From assembly GCF_000814475.1 (NCBI RefSeq), contig NZ_JSVC01000001.1, forward strand, positions 62,001 to 126,000: 64,000 bases of DNA. Direction: 5' to 3'. Of this stretch, positions 1 through 7,622 are shown one piece after another. The translations under genes were made by a program, and so were the position numbers. The stretch is from Flavihumibacter solisilvae (lineage in GTDB: Bacteria; Bacteroidota; Bacteroidia; Chitinophagales; Chitinophagaceae). Within the stretch, counting starts at the first letter, position 1; each line of letters starts with the position of its first letter. Under the pieces are notes generated by a model. It was not told where the DNA came from. It searched no databases and saw only the letters and a program-made list of their open reading frames with translations.

Positions 1-1
1 C

Positions 2-1000
2 GCAAGAATCAATCTTCCGGGTGGTAAAAAAGCGTTGGCCATGTCAGCATATCCTGCAGAATCAGCAGGCGATACTGCCTGGAGCCGTTCAACAGAATAT
101 GTAAAGGGTGCGGTTGAATTCTATTCACGTTACCTCTATCCGTATCATTATCCCGTGGCTGTAAATGTTGCCGGAATTGTAGGTGGAATGGAATATCCGG
201 GGATTGTGTTCTGCGGCGCGCGTGCAAAACGCGATGGATTATGGGGCGTTACTTCGCATGAATTCGGTCACCACTGGTTCCCGATGGTAGTAGGCTCCGA
301 CGAACGTCGCTTCCCCTGGATGGACGAAGGCTTCAACACATTTATCAACGAACTGGCGGACAGAGACTTCAATAACGGTGAATATGCCCGCAAGACAGCA
401 ACAAATGCGAGAAACTATGTGCGACCATTCTTCGGTCCCACCTCAGAAAGCATATTAACAGTGCCGGATGTAACTGCGGGGGCGAATCTCGGTAATGTTG
501 CTTACGGAAAACCTGGTTATGGCCTGGCCCTTCTGCGTGAAAATATATTGGGCCCTGAGCGGCTAGACAGTGCATTGCGATATTATGTTCACAAATGGGC
601 GTTCAAGCATCCTACTCCATACGATTTCTTTCATTGCATTGAAAACTATGCAGGTGAATCACTTGATTGGTTCTGGCGCGGATGGTTCATGAATAACTGG
701 AAGATCGACCAGGAAATCCAGGGTGTCGCTTATGTGCAGAATGATTCCTCGAAAGGATCAATCATCACCATCGCAAATATGGAAAAGCTGCCTATGCCGG
801 TTGTTCTTGAAATAAAAGAAGCCAATGGAAAAACAAATCGCGTTAAACTGCCGGTTGAAATCTGGCAACATGGAAATGTCTGGAAATTCCATTTTGCTTC
901 GACCGATAAAATCACTTCTATAACATTGGATCCGGATAACACACTTCCGGATGTGAATTCGAAGAATAACGTGTGGACTGGCGAAAAGCTTGGGTTTTAA
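2..1000 (+). CDS. M1-family metallopeptidase, C-terminal part (5' end outside window)
   Basis: The frame is open from the first base of the window, so this is the C-terminal part of a larger protein and the ATG at 35 is probably internal. A gluzincin site is visible: HEFGH (nucleotides 257-271) followed after 18 residues by the third zinc ligand in WMDEGF, the HExxH-x18-E spacing of M1 aminopeptidases. A GGMEYPG segment just upstream matches the GxMEN-type exopeptidase loop of the family. The roughly 200 residues after the zinc site fit the helical part of the catalytic domain plus a beta-sandwich tail. M1 enzymes of this size in Bacteroidota are usually secreted or periplasmic; the signal peptide would lie upstream. 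A strong hairpin terminator follows at 1028. Family assignment is firm; substrate specificity cannot be read. Confidence 0.9.
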   Translation, partial: ARINLPGGKKALAMSAYPAESAGDTAWSRSTEYVKGAVEFYSRYLYPYHYPVAVNVAGIVGGMEYPGIVFCGARAKRDGLWGVTSHEFGHHWFPMVVGSDERRFPWMDEGFNTFINELADRDFNNGEYARKTATNARNYVRPFFGPTSESILTVPDVTAGANLGNVAYGKPGYGLALLRENILGPERLDSALRYYVHKWAFKHPTPYDFFHCIENYAGESLDWFWRGWFMNNWKIDQEIQGVAYVQNDSSKGSIITIANMEKLPMPVVLEIKEANGKTNRVKLPVEIWQHGNVWKFHFASTDKITSITLDPDNTLPDVNSKNNVWTGEKLGF

Positions 1001-1027
1001 ACTTTTTGTCTGATTGATTTCCAGACT

Positions 1028-1056
1028 AGCCTTGTACTTCGGTACAAGGCTTTTTT
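1028..1056 (+). terminator. Rho-independent terminator after the M1 peptidase
   Basis: A 10-bp perfect stem (AGCCTTGTAC / GTACAAGGCT) closed by a TTCG tetraloop is followed by a run of six T. It begins 28 bases after the stop codon of the M1 peptidase and separates it from the next operon. Confidence 0.93.
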
Positions 1057-1134
1057 AATAAGACACAGCAAAATCGTATCTTAAAAGAAATCGTTCTTAC
1101 CGTGTTCAGGCGAAACTCTTTTCGCGACATAATA

Positions 1135-1329
1135 ATGGCTACAGTTATTATGTTCTGCGGCCTGGGATTTAGTGCCAGGTCACAGCAAGGTTTCTATATG
1201 TCTCCCGGCAGAGTTATTAAATCAATTGACGCTATGACACTCAACTGGATGGGTGGGGGGATGCACTGCGCATCGCAGAACGAGCCCAAATCAGCGCGGA
1301 AGAATGCGCGCTTAACTGAAAAAGAATGA
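1135..1329 (+). CDS. Small putative exported protein (uncertain)
   Basis: This is a 64-residue frame from the ATG at 1135; an in-frame non-ATG start at 1102 would give 75 residues. The N-terminus (MATVIMFCGLGFSARSQQG) looks like a short signal peptide ending near SARS-QQ, and the rest is polar and basic without a motif I recognise. Its stop overlaps the start of the MtfA-like gene as ATGA (1326-1329), the same junction used between the next two genes, so it may be the translationally coupled first gene of a three-gene operon. It could equally be a leader ORF or chance. No function is proposed. Confidence 0.4.
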   Translation: MATVIMFCGLGFSARSQQGFYMSPGRVIKSIDAMTLNWMGGGMHCASQNEPKSARKNARLTEKE

Positions 1330-2129
1330 GTATTTACCTGGCAATTGCATTTGTAATCGGCGGACCGATACTGGTATACCTGCTGCTTTCCCGCAGGCAA
1401 AAGTATGTTGCACCTCCAGGAACATTCCCTGAATCTTACCGCGAAATCCTGCTGAAGGATGTACCGTTTTATGCAAGACTCGACGCAACGGGAAAGACGT
1501 TGTTTGAAGAAAAGATGTGGCGCTTTCTAAGCCGAACAAGAATCACCGGCGTAAATGCGACTGTTCAAGACGTCGACAAAGTATATATCGCGGCCAGTGC
1601 AATCATCCCGATCTATGGATTTAAGGATTGGGAATACAACAACCTGGCTGAGGTATTGCTTTATCCCGAATCGTTCAGCCACGACTTCGGACAGACGGGC
1701 GACGGCAGGAATACATTGGGTGTTGTCGGTGAAGGTCCATTACAACGCATTATGGTTTTGTCGCAACATGAACTCCGGCAGGCATTCCTGAACAGAACCA
1801 GCAAGGAAAATACCGCTATCCATGAATTCGTGCACCTGATCGATAAATCAGACGGAAGTGTCGATGGCATTCCGGAATTTTTCGTGGACCGCCAATATGT
1901 GAAGCCATGGGTGCAACTCATTCATAAGGAAATCAGGAAGATCCTGGACAACAGGTCTGATATTGATCCATATGGCGCTACCAATGAAGCAGAGTTCTTC
2001 GCCGTGGTATCGGAATATTTCTTTGAACGACCGGACCTGCTGGAACTAAAACATCCTGAGCTATACCAGCTTCTCACGGAAGTATTCAATCAACAGCCTG
2101 CGGAAGAAGCAAGGCAGGATAAAATATGA
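1326..2129 (+). CDS. MtfA-like zinc-dependent peptidase (M90 family)
   Basis: This 267-residue protein has one N-terminal membrane segment (residues 3-22) followed by a soluble domain. The HEFVHLID motif at residues 166-173 carries the HExxH zinc site with the characteristic following Asp, and the segment from about 219 (ATNEAEFFAVVSEYFF) supplies the downstream acidic ligand and family-typical helix. Length matches E. coli MtfA (about 265 residues), which is a cytosolic aminopeptidase that interacts with the Mlc glucose repressor. Here the hydrophobic N-terminus suggests membrane anchoring instead. It shares ATGA overlaps with the genes before and after it and is probably translated with the CapA-like gene. 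Physiological substrate unknown. Confidence 0.88.
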   Translation: MSIYLAIAFVIGGPILVYLLLSRRQKYVAPPGTFPESYREILLKDVPFYARLDATGKTLFEEKMWRFLSRTRITGVNATVQDVDKVYIAASAIIPIYGFKDWEYNNLAEVLLYPESFSHDFGQTGDGRNTLGVVGEGPLQRIMVLSQHELRQAFLNRTSKENTAIHEFVHLIDKSDGSVDGIPEFFVDRQYVKPWVQLIHKEIRKILDNRSDIDPYGATNEAEFFAVVSEYFFERPDLLELKHPELYQLLTEVFNQQPAEEARQDKI

Positions 2130-3109
2130 CCGCATCAACAGACAGCCTGCTCATCGGGTTTGCCGGCGACGTGATGTTGGGTCGCAATGTAAACGGGCAA
2201 ATTACGAACAGCGATCACAGATACCCCTGGGGCAATTTGATACCGGTGCTCAGAAGTACCGACCTGAATATTATCAATCTCGAATGCGCCATCACCAATC
2301 ACAACAAGAAGGCCGCCAAAACATTCAACTTCAAAATGGACCCTGCCAATATTGGTGTTCTGACTGCCGCGGGAATCGATGCGGTTAGTCTTGCCAACAA
2401 TCATGTGCTGGACTATGGAATTCCCGGGTTATTGGACACCATGCTTTTGCTAAAAGCCGCCGGCATCAGTCATGCCGGTGCAGGACAAAATGCTATAGAG
2501 GCCTCGCAGGCTGTCCTACTCACCAGGAAGAATATACGCGTGGCGTTACTTGGATTTACTGACAATGAACCCGGCTGGCGGGCGGGCAACAACAACCCTG
2601 GTACGAATTACGTGGTGGTTGGTAATATTGAACCAATAACAACAGCCATCAGGAAAATAAAATCACAATGTGACCTGGTTATAGTGAGCTTGCACTGGGG
2701 ACCGAATATGCGTGAAGCGCCAACGCAGGACTTTATTGATTTTGCCCATGCCATCATCGATAATGGCGCCGATATCATTCACGGTCACAGTGCCCACATC
2801 TTCCAGGGAATTGAATGGTATAAGGGAAAACTGATCATGTATGACACCGGCGATTTTATCGATGACTACCGGGTAGACCTGGTCTACCGGAATGACCGTT
2901 CATTCCTCTTCCTATGCGAAGCTGGCAGGCATGTCATTTACCAGCTTAAACTAGTGCCGGTTGTTATTTCAAACATGCAGGTGAACATGGCTTCCGGAAA
3001 TGAATATGACTGGCTGTTAAAACGTATCAGGGAAATTTGTCAGCCGTTTGGAACGATCATAAGCGAACATAGCCGGGAAGGGATTATTTGTCGCCCACCT
3101 GCAGCATGA
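2126..3109 (+). CDS. CapA/PgsA-type metallophosphatase-fold protein
   Basis: This 327-residue protein belongs to the CapA (PGA_cap) family of the calcineurin-like metallophosphoesterase fold. Visible hallmarks are FAGDVMLGR at residues 11-19, NLECAIT at about 51-57, the NNHVLDYG block (about residues 92-99) and the late HWG and GHSAH motifs that supply the metal ligands. CapA proteins take part in poly-gamma-glutamate capsule synthesis or anchoring, but many relatives stand alone and have no proven role. There are no capB or capC genes nearby, so capsule synthesis is not supported by context. No signal peptide is evident. Its start overlaps the MtfA-like gene by ATGA, and its 3' end overlaps the convergent dehydrogenase by 26 bp. 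Confidence 0.85.
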   Translation: MTASTDSLLIGFAGDVMLGRNVNGQITNSDHRYPWGNLIPVLRSTDLNIINLECAITNHNKKAAKTFNFKMDPANIGVLTAAGIDAVSLANNHVLDYGIPGLLDTMLLLKAAGISHAGAGQNAIEASQAVLLTRKNIRVALLGFTDNEPGWRAGNNNPGTNYVVVGNIEPITTAIRKIKSQCDLVIVSLHWGPNMREAPTQDFIDFAHAIIDNGADIIHGHSAHIFQGIEWYKGKLIMYDTGDFIDDYRVDLVYRNDRSFLFLCEAGRHVIYQLKLVPVVISNMQVNMASGNEYDWLLKRIREICQPFGTIISEHSREGIICRPPAA

Positions 3110-4082
3110 TCTTACCAAAATGTTCACCGGAATTCATATAATCGCGTGCTGCGTTAACCTCATTCAACTGGAAGGTCTTATCAATCGTGGGGCCCAATTT
3201 GTGTTTGCTGTAGAATTCCAGCATGGCCTTGAATTCCGCAGGTGTGCCCATCATTGTTCCCAGGATCTGCAGCTGCTTATTATACACCAGCCAGGGTTTC
3301 AATCCATTGATATTCCCGGCTGTTCTACCGAAATTAACAATCCTGGCACCAGGGTTGGCAACATCTGCCAATACCGCGAAGCCATCGCCACCTGCACTGT
3401 CAATGATCACATCGAAGCCACCAATCTCATCCTTTGCTTTAGTCACCCATGCTGCGTCCCTGTAATTATACCCCCCTTTGGCTCCCATGGCTATTGCCCG
3501 CCGGATCTTCTCTTCAGAGGATGATGTAACATAAACCGAAGCTCCGGCGGCATTAGCGATCTGCAACAGGTAAAGTGCAGCGCCGCCACCGATACCGGTG
3601 ATAAGAACTTTGTCAGACGGTTGCAGGTCTGCCCTGGAAAAAAGCGCCCGGTAAGCGGTCAGTGCTGCCAGTGGTAATGCTGCAGCTTCTTCCAGATTCA
3701 GGTGAGCGGGTTTTTCGTGTACATATTCCCGTGGAATCGTGATGTATTCTGCAAATGTTCCGTTTGTCGGGTTGCCCAGGATCTGGAAATTCTTTCCGGT
3801 GAACCGCTCATCGTCACCCCAATATAAACCCGGGTTAATGATCACTTCCTTCCCGACAAGTGATTTATCCACGCCTCTACCGACCGATTCCACTACGCCG
3901 CTACCATCAGCACCCGAGATCACGGGTTTCTCCAGCACTTTTTCCTGCCAGATCCAGAGATCAAGATGATTGAATGCGGCAAAAGCTAACCTTATCAACA
4001 CTTCTCCGTCCGCGGGTACCGGCGTGGGAACTTCCTTAACTTCCAAAGGCAAATCCTTTGAAAGAAACTGCACTGCTTTCAT
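3084..4082 (-). CDS. MDR-family zinc-type/quinone oxidoreductase
   Basis: This 332-residue medium-chain dehydrogenase/reductase has an N-terminal GroES-like domain (residues 1-130) and a Rossmann NAD(P) domain with a GIGGGAALYLLQ nucleotide loop. I chose the ATG at 4082 (MKAVQFLSK), the canonical family start; an in-frame extension of 13 residues is possible. The GADGSGVVESVG segment is the family signature near the catalytic site. No cluster of four structural-zinc cysteines is visible, so it is closer to the quinone oxidoreductase/zeta-crystallin branch than to alcohol dehydrogenases. Substrate unknown. It is 46 bp downstream of the XRE gene on the same strand and overlaps the CapA-like gene end by 26 bp. 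Confidence 0.88.
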   Translation of the reverse strand: MKAVQFLSKDLPLEVKEVPTPVPADGEVLIRLAFAAFNHLDLWIWQEKVLEKPVISGADGSGVVESVGRGVDKSLVGKEVIINPGLYWGDDERFTGKNFQILGNPTNGTFAEYITIPREYVHEKPAHLNLEEAAALPLAALTAYRALFSRADLQPSDKVLITGIGGGAALYLLQIANAAGASVYVTSSSEEKIRRAIAMGAKGGYNYRDAAWVTKAKDEIGGFDVIIDSAGGDGFAVLADVANPGARIVNFGRTAGNINGLKPWLVYNKQLQILGTMMGTPAEFKAMLEFYSKHKLGPTIDKTFQLNEVNAARDYMNSGEHFGKIMLQVGDK

Positions 4083-4128
4083 TGCTAATAAATTTTCCGG
4101 TAAAGGAGAAGATAACAGCAAATTGTGC

Positions 4129-4341
4129 CTATTGTTTATTCCCTACAAATTCTAATATGTCTCCAGGTTGGCATTCCAGCACTTTACAGATGGCTTCGAG
4201 TGTACTGAATCGGATGGCTTTCGCTTTGCCCGTCTTCAGGATCGAAAGATTGGCCAGGGTGAGGTCAACTTTTTCTGACAGCTCGTTCAAAGACATTTTC
4301 CGCCTGGCCATCATGACGTCGAGGTTTACAACGATGGGCAT
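4129..4341 (-). CDS. Small Cro/CI-type HTH regulator (YozG-like)
   Basis: This 70-residue protein is almost entirely an XRE helix-turn-helix domain: MSLNELSEKVDLTLANLS forms helices 2-3, and FSTLEAICKVLECQPGDIL is the typical last helix and tail. The family is known to sit immediately downstream of DUF2975 membrane proteins, as it does here with a 3-bp gap. It probably represses its own operon; a 26-bp palindrome overlaps the putative promoter of the upstream gene. No effector domain is present, so signal input may come from the membrane partner. Confidence 0.9.
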   Translation of the reverse strand: MPIVVNLDVMMARRKMSLNELSEKVDLTLANLSILKTGKAKAIRFSTLEAICKVLECQPGDILEFVGNKQ

Positions 4342-4344
4342 AGG

Positions 4345-4869
4345 TTATACGGTTAATTCGTTTTCGGATTGAATTTCCACACCCTTCTTGAAGATCTGCG
4401 AGAACACAAAGACTACTCCTGCCAGGAAAATAAATTCACCCGGGATCGTGTTCAACTGGAGTCCATCAACCCTTTTTGACAACCAGTCGGTATGCACATT
4501 GGACAACATGGCAACGATCCAAATGCCCAGGATGAAGTAACTGATTCGTTCCAAAATGTGTGAAACTTCTATCGTAAAGGGATTCGCCATTTTTATTTTT
4601 GAAAGGGCGCTTGTCACCAGGAAAGCGACGTAAGCCTCAAGAATAAGTATGGCGACCATAAAGCTTACGGAAACTGTGTAATGAAAGAAACTAAACTCTT
4701 TCAGTTGAGAAAGGTCCAGACCCTTGTACAGGTTTTTTGGCGGAAACAGGTTAAATGTGCTGATGCCGTAGGAAACCAGGATCGCACCGGCCTTGACCAT
4801 TAAACCAATGAATGTTATCCATGCCAGGACATTCATTACTGCGAGGATCTGTTCTGTCTTTGTTTTCAT
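4345..4869 (-). CDS. DUF2975 membrane protein
   Basis: This 174-residue protein has four predicted transmembrane segments (about residues 10-35, 63-88, 108-125 and 143-160), the DUF2975 layout. Function in the family is unknown. It is the first gene of a two-gene unit with the XRE regulator, a pairing seen across Firmicutes and Bacteroidota, which suggests a membrane-sensing partner for the small DNA-binding protein. A candidate promoter and palindromic operator lie directly upstream (4900-4931). Confidence 0.85.
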   Translation of the reverse strand: MKTKTEQILAVMNVLAWITFIGLMVKAGAILVSYGISTFNLFPPKNLYKGLDLSQLKEFSFFHYTVSVSFMVAILILEAYVAFLVTSALSKIKMANPFTIEVSHILERISYFILGIWIVAMLSNVHTDWLSKRVDGLQLNTIPGEFIFLAGVVFVFSQIFKKGVEIQSENELTV

Positions 4870-4899
4870 AAACCAATATTTATGTGTTTAAGAACAACA

Positions 4900-4931
4900 C
4901 AAATATCGGTAAATATTTATCGATATTCAAT
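4900..4931 (-). promoter_or_regulatory. Promoter with 26-bp palindrome upstream of the DUF2975/XRE operon
   Basis: Positions 4902-4927 form a near-perfect palindrome with 12 of 13 base pairs matching (left arm AATATCGGTAAAT). On the minus strand a -7-like element GATATTTG (4907-4900) is preceded, after 20 bases, by ATTG (4931-4928) in the place of the -33 TTTG. This leaves a leader of about 24 nt before the start at 4869. The palindrome lies exactly between the two promoter elements, the expected place for autorepression by the XRE protein. This is inferred from position and symmetry only. Confidence 0.6.
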
Positions 4932-4972
4932 AATTATATTACGAATTTCATTAAAATACCCGGAAACCCGCA

Positions 4973-5299
4973 TTAGTCCCCTTCTCTTACGACCTCGATC
5001 CGCCGGATGAAATCATCATAGCCTTCCGCCTGGTCGGAGTCTGCTCCATATACATCGATGCTGTACCCGATAAGGCCGTCATTTGCTTCTATCAGGTAAA
5101 TGATAGACATATCGGCGGGATTTGAATCTCCCTCGAAGCGGTAGGTCCTGATGATCTTCAGGTCTTCGGGCTGGTAATCTTTTCCTTTGCCAGCGTGGAA
5201 TGCACCGTTCTCGTATTGAAACTCAATATCCTGGTTTCGCTTGCGCAGGTGTTCCAGGACTTCAGTAATAGTGGTCATTGGTGTGTTGGAAGTATCCAT
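4973..5299 (-). CDS. Small conserved hypothetical protein
   Basis: This 108-residue acidic soluble protein starts with an MTTITEVLEHLRK helix after a short N-terminal extension; the ATG at codon 8 is an alternative start. A short beta-rich body contains TYRFEGDSNPADMSIIYLI. I recall the same core pattern (TITEVLExL, FEGxSxPxD, YGIDVYG-like) from a Bacteroidota family that is often mislabelled phosphoribosylpyrophosphate synthetase; nothing here supports that enzymatic function. It is probably transcribed alone. A 23-25 bp sequence 20 bases upstream of its start recurs in front of the next gene upstream. Confidence 0.75.
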   Translation of the reverse strand: MDTSNTPMTTITEVLEHLRKRNQDIEFQYENGAFHAGKGKDYQPEDLKIIRTYRFEGDSNPADMSIIYLIEANDGLIGYSIDVYGADSDQAEGYDDFIRRIEVVREGD

Positions 5300-5351
5300 A
5301 ATTCGCTTTTCCCCACATTATGCAAATCGGGGGCCCGACGAAGGTTAGGGA

Positions 5352-6380
5352 TCAACCTGTTTTCGCCACGAGTAAAGTAATAGCGCTGCCGCCGTCCTCC
5401 AGCGGTAACAACGAGAGGCTACCATTGAAGGTTGCCGCACGACTATTGATATCTTTCAGGGCGGCGTGGGAAAATAATTCTTCGCCGTTGATTTTCTCTC
5501 CTGAGATGGCGATGGTCAGGCAATCTGATTCTTCTGCCGTGGTCAGGGTTATCTGCACCTGGCTTGCGTTGCCTGTGACATGCCGGAGGGCTTCCTGGCA
5601 GATGCGGAAGAAATCAAGTTTCATTTCATGGGTAAAGCGGGAATCTTCGAAGTCGCCTTCGAAGTAACAGGGAATATTGTGGTGCATGGAAAACTCCCAG
5701 CACAAGGCGTTCAATGCCGAATGCAGGCCGGTATCTTCAACCATATTCGGACTGATGGAAAAGGAAACCTTTCCAATAGTGCGGATCATGAGATCGGTAA
5801 CTGCCATTGCATGTTCCATCCTGTTCTTCACCTGTCCGCCAGCTTCCGGGATGTTGTTCATCAGCCAGTCCATATCCATTTTGATAACGGTTGCAAGCTG
5901 CGCAATCTGTTCATGCAGTTCGGTGGCGATCAGCTTGCGATCCCTTTCGATGGACTGTTTAAAATGCGCAGTGAGTTCCCTTAGTTCCCGGTACTTGTCC
6001 TGAACCTGGCGCTCAATCAATTTCCTTTCTGTAATGTCTTTTGCAATGGCGAAAACAACTTCCTGGTCAGCAATATAAATGGATGTCCAATGGAGCCACA
6101 CTACACTACCGGGTTTGGTAATGTACCGGTTCTGGAAATTAATCAGTGGCGTTCCATTAATGAGTTTTACCCGTTCGCGATGTGTAAGTTCCTTGTCTTC
6201 AGGATGGATAAACGAAGCAATCGGCCTTGAAAAAAGTTCTGCCTTATTATACCCGAGGCATTTGTAAACTGACTGGTTGACCTTCCGAAAGTAACCGTCG
6301 CGACTGGCAATACAGACCAGGTCGGGGGTCATTTCAAAGAATGGCGTCAATTCATATTGCATATCAGGAGCCTCGAACAT
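5352..6380 (-). CDS. PAS-domain histidine-kinase-like protein with degenerate ATPase domain
   Basis: Of 342 residues, 10-120 form a PAS domain ending in the DITERK linker. A short coiled coil follows, then a HisKA_3-type dimerization helix with ERDRKLIATELHEQ (His156 is the expected phospho-acceptor), and finally an HATPase-like domain. The ATPase motifs are eroded: the N-box QEALRHVT has His where Asn is expected, and the G1 position reads AISGEKING without the Asp of DxGxG. No membrane segment is seen, so it is cytosolic. The usual LuxR-type response regulator is not adjacent. It may be a pseudo-kinase, a phosphotransfer scaffold or a weak kinase. The ATG at 6362 is an alternative start. 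Confidence 0.8.
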   Translation of the reverse strand: MFEAPDMQYELTPFFEMTPDLVCIASRDGYFRKVNQSVYKCLGYNKAELFSRPIASFIHPEDKELTHRERVKLINGTPLINFQNRYITKPGSVVWLHWTSIYIADQEVVFAIAKDITERKLIERQVQDKYRELRELTAHFKQSIERDRKLIATELHEQIAQLATVIKMDMDWLMNNIPEAGGQVKNRMEHAMAVTDLMIRTIGKVSFSISPNMVEDTGLHSALNALCWEFSMHHNIPCYFEGDFEDSRFTHEMKLDFFRICQEALRHVTGNASQVQITLTTAEESDCLTIAISGEKINGEELFSHAALKDINSRAATFNGSLSLLPLEDGGSAITLLVAKTG

Positions 6381-6424
6381 GGGCTAAAAATAAACCTTAC
6401 TATGCAAATTGAGGGCCGCGAAGT

Positions 6425-7330
6425 CTAGAAGTCCTCCTCGAGTAGCATCCTGTTTGCCATCATAGCGGCTGTGGTGCCTGTAGCAACTGCGTTTGACAGT
6501 GTCCGTAACCGGGAGGCATTGTCACCGCACGCTAAGATTCCTGCGACAGTTGTTTCCTGGAATGAGCCGGTTTGTATATATCCGTCTTCAGTCAGCTCAC
6601 ATCCGAGTATTTCGGGTATTGCACAGTTCTGATCAAAAGGTAGCCGGGCATAAAGAACTTTTGTCGGGGATTTAGCACCATCCTTGAATACAATGTTCCG
6701 GATCACGCCCATTTCATGCTCCAGCTTATCAATTTCATTTTCGTTTATCCTTATACCGTGACTGTTTAATTTTGCCGTTTGTTCCGTGGTCAATTCCGAA
6801 TCGCCATTGGTGAACAGGGTCAGTTCATTTGTCCAGTTTGAAAGAAGTCTTGCGAACTCAAAAGCTATTTCACCGTTGGCAAGGATGCCCGTTACTTCAT
6901 TTCTTACTTCATACCCATGACAATATGGACAGTGAAGTACGGAGATTCCCCAACATTCAGCGATTCCTTCGATGGGTGGAAACCTGTCTTTAATCCCTGA
7001 AGCAAAAATCAACTTCCGTGCGGCAAAAGTTTCACCCGTAGACACCCTGATTTCAAACCCTTTGTCCGTTTTTGTTGCACGGGAAGCAATGCCGTTGAAG
7101 AATTCAATTGTATTGTATTGTTCAACCTGTTGCCGGGCAACTGTTGCAATAACTTTCGGAGTGCTGCCATCCTGCGTAAGAAAGTTATGTGAATGCGGCG
7201 TTTGACTGTTGCAGGGTTCTTTGCTGTCAATGATCAATACCTGTCTCAATGCCCGGCCCAGGGCCATGGCGGCTGACAGCCCGGAGTAACTTCCGCCTAC
7301 GATGATCACATCATACTGTTTATTTGCCAT
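6425..7330 (-). CDS. Thioredoxin-reductase-like NAD(P)/FAD oxidoreductase
   Basis: This 301-residue protein has an N-terminal FAD-binding Rossmann motif (VIIVGGSYSGLSAAMALG), a central NAD(P) domain and a C-terminal FAD motif ILACGDNAS. The mid-protein CPYCHGYE provides a CxxC pair at the redox-centre position of thioredoxin reductases, in the variant context common to small uncharacterised flavoproteins. I chose the ATG at 7330 because MANKQYDVIIVGG is the usual start; an upstream extension of 17 residues overlaps the preceding gene more deeply. It overlaps the small membrane protein gene by 11 bp, so the two are probably translationally linked. Confidence 0.88.
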   Translation of the reverse strand: MANKQYDVIIVGGSYSGLSAAMALGRALRQVLIIDSKEPCNSQTPHSHNFLTQDGSTPKVIATVARQQVEQYNTIEFFNGIASRATKTDKGFEIRVSTGETFAARKLIFASGIKDRFPPIEGIAECWGISVLHCPYCHGYEVRNEVTGILANGEIAFEFARLLSNWTNELTLFTNGDSELTTEQTAKLNSHGIRINENEIDKLEHEMGVIRNIVFKDGAKSPTKVLYARLPFDQNCAIPEILGCELTEDGYIQTGSFQETTVAGILACGDNASRLRTLSNAVATGTTAAMMANRMLLEEDF

Positions 7331-7544
7331 TGGATTCAGATGAAAAAGTTTTGAGAATAAAATCAACAAAGGGGACACCAATAAATACGATCCATGGTAC
7401 GAGGGATATCGTTAAGATAAATGTTCTTGCATACAATGGCAAAAGAGATAATTGTTTCCCGAAAAAGAACAGGAACAGGGTAATGGAAGGATAGATCACA
7501 ATCCAGATCTTTAAGGATGCCAGTAATCTTGCTTTTGTTTTCAT
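7320..7544 (-). CDS. Small two-TM membrane protein
   Basis: This 74-residue protein from the ATG at 7544 (MKTKARLLASLKIW) has two hydrophobic segments (about residues 13-28 and 37-62) separated by a short basic loop. I do not recognise a named family, although the fold resembles small DUF2798-type proteins. It lies between the AraC regulator and the oxidoreductase and overlaps the latter by 11 bp, suggesting joint expression under AraC control. No function can be assigned. Confidence 0.6.
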   Translation of the reverse strand: MKTKARLLASLKIWIVIYPSITLFLFFFGKQLSLLPLYARTFILTISLVPWIVFIGVPFVDFILKTFSSESNGK

Positions 7545-7622
7545 GACAATGTTTTTTAATGAACACAAAAGTAGATGGTGCATGAGGCGGGGTGATAGGA
7601 CAAACACGGAGTCGGACAGCAC

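Noticed and set aside
3223-3465. Possible sequencing-adapter remnant suggested by a CLLYTS-like peptide on the plus strand
   Set aside because: The underlying DNA encodes the dehydrogenase continuously on the minus strand and does not match the transposon adapter over any long stretch.
5580-5984. Long plus-strand frame inside the PAS kinase gene
   Set aside because: It lies wholly opposite a well-supported coding region and its translation shows no domain, as with many other opposite-strand frames in this window (for example 9355-9705, 21837-22502 and 47962-48765).
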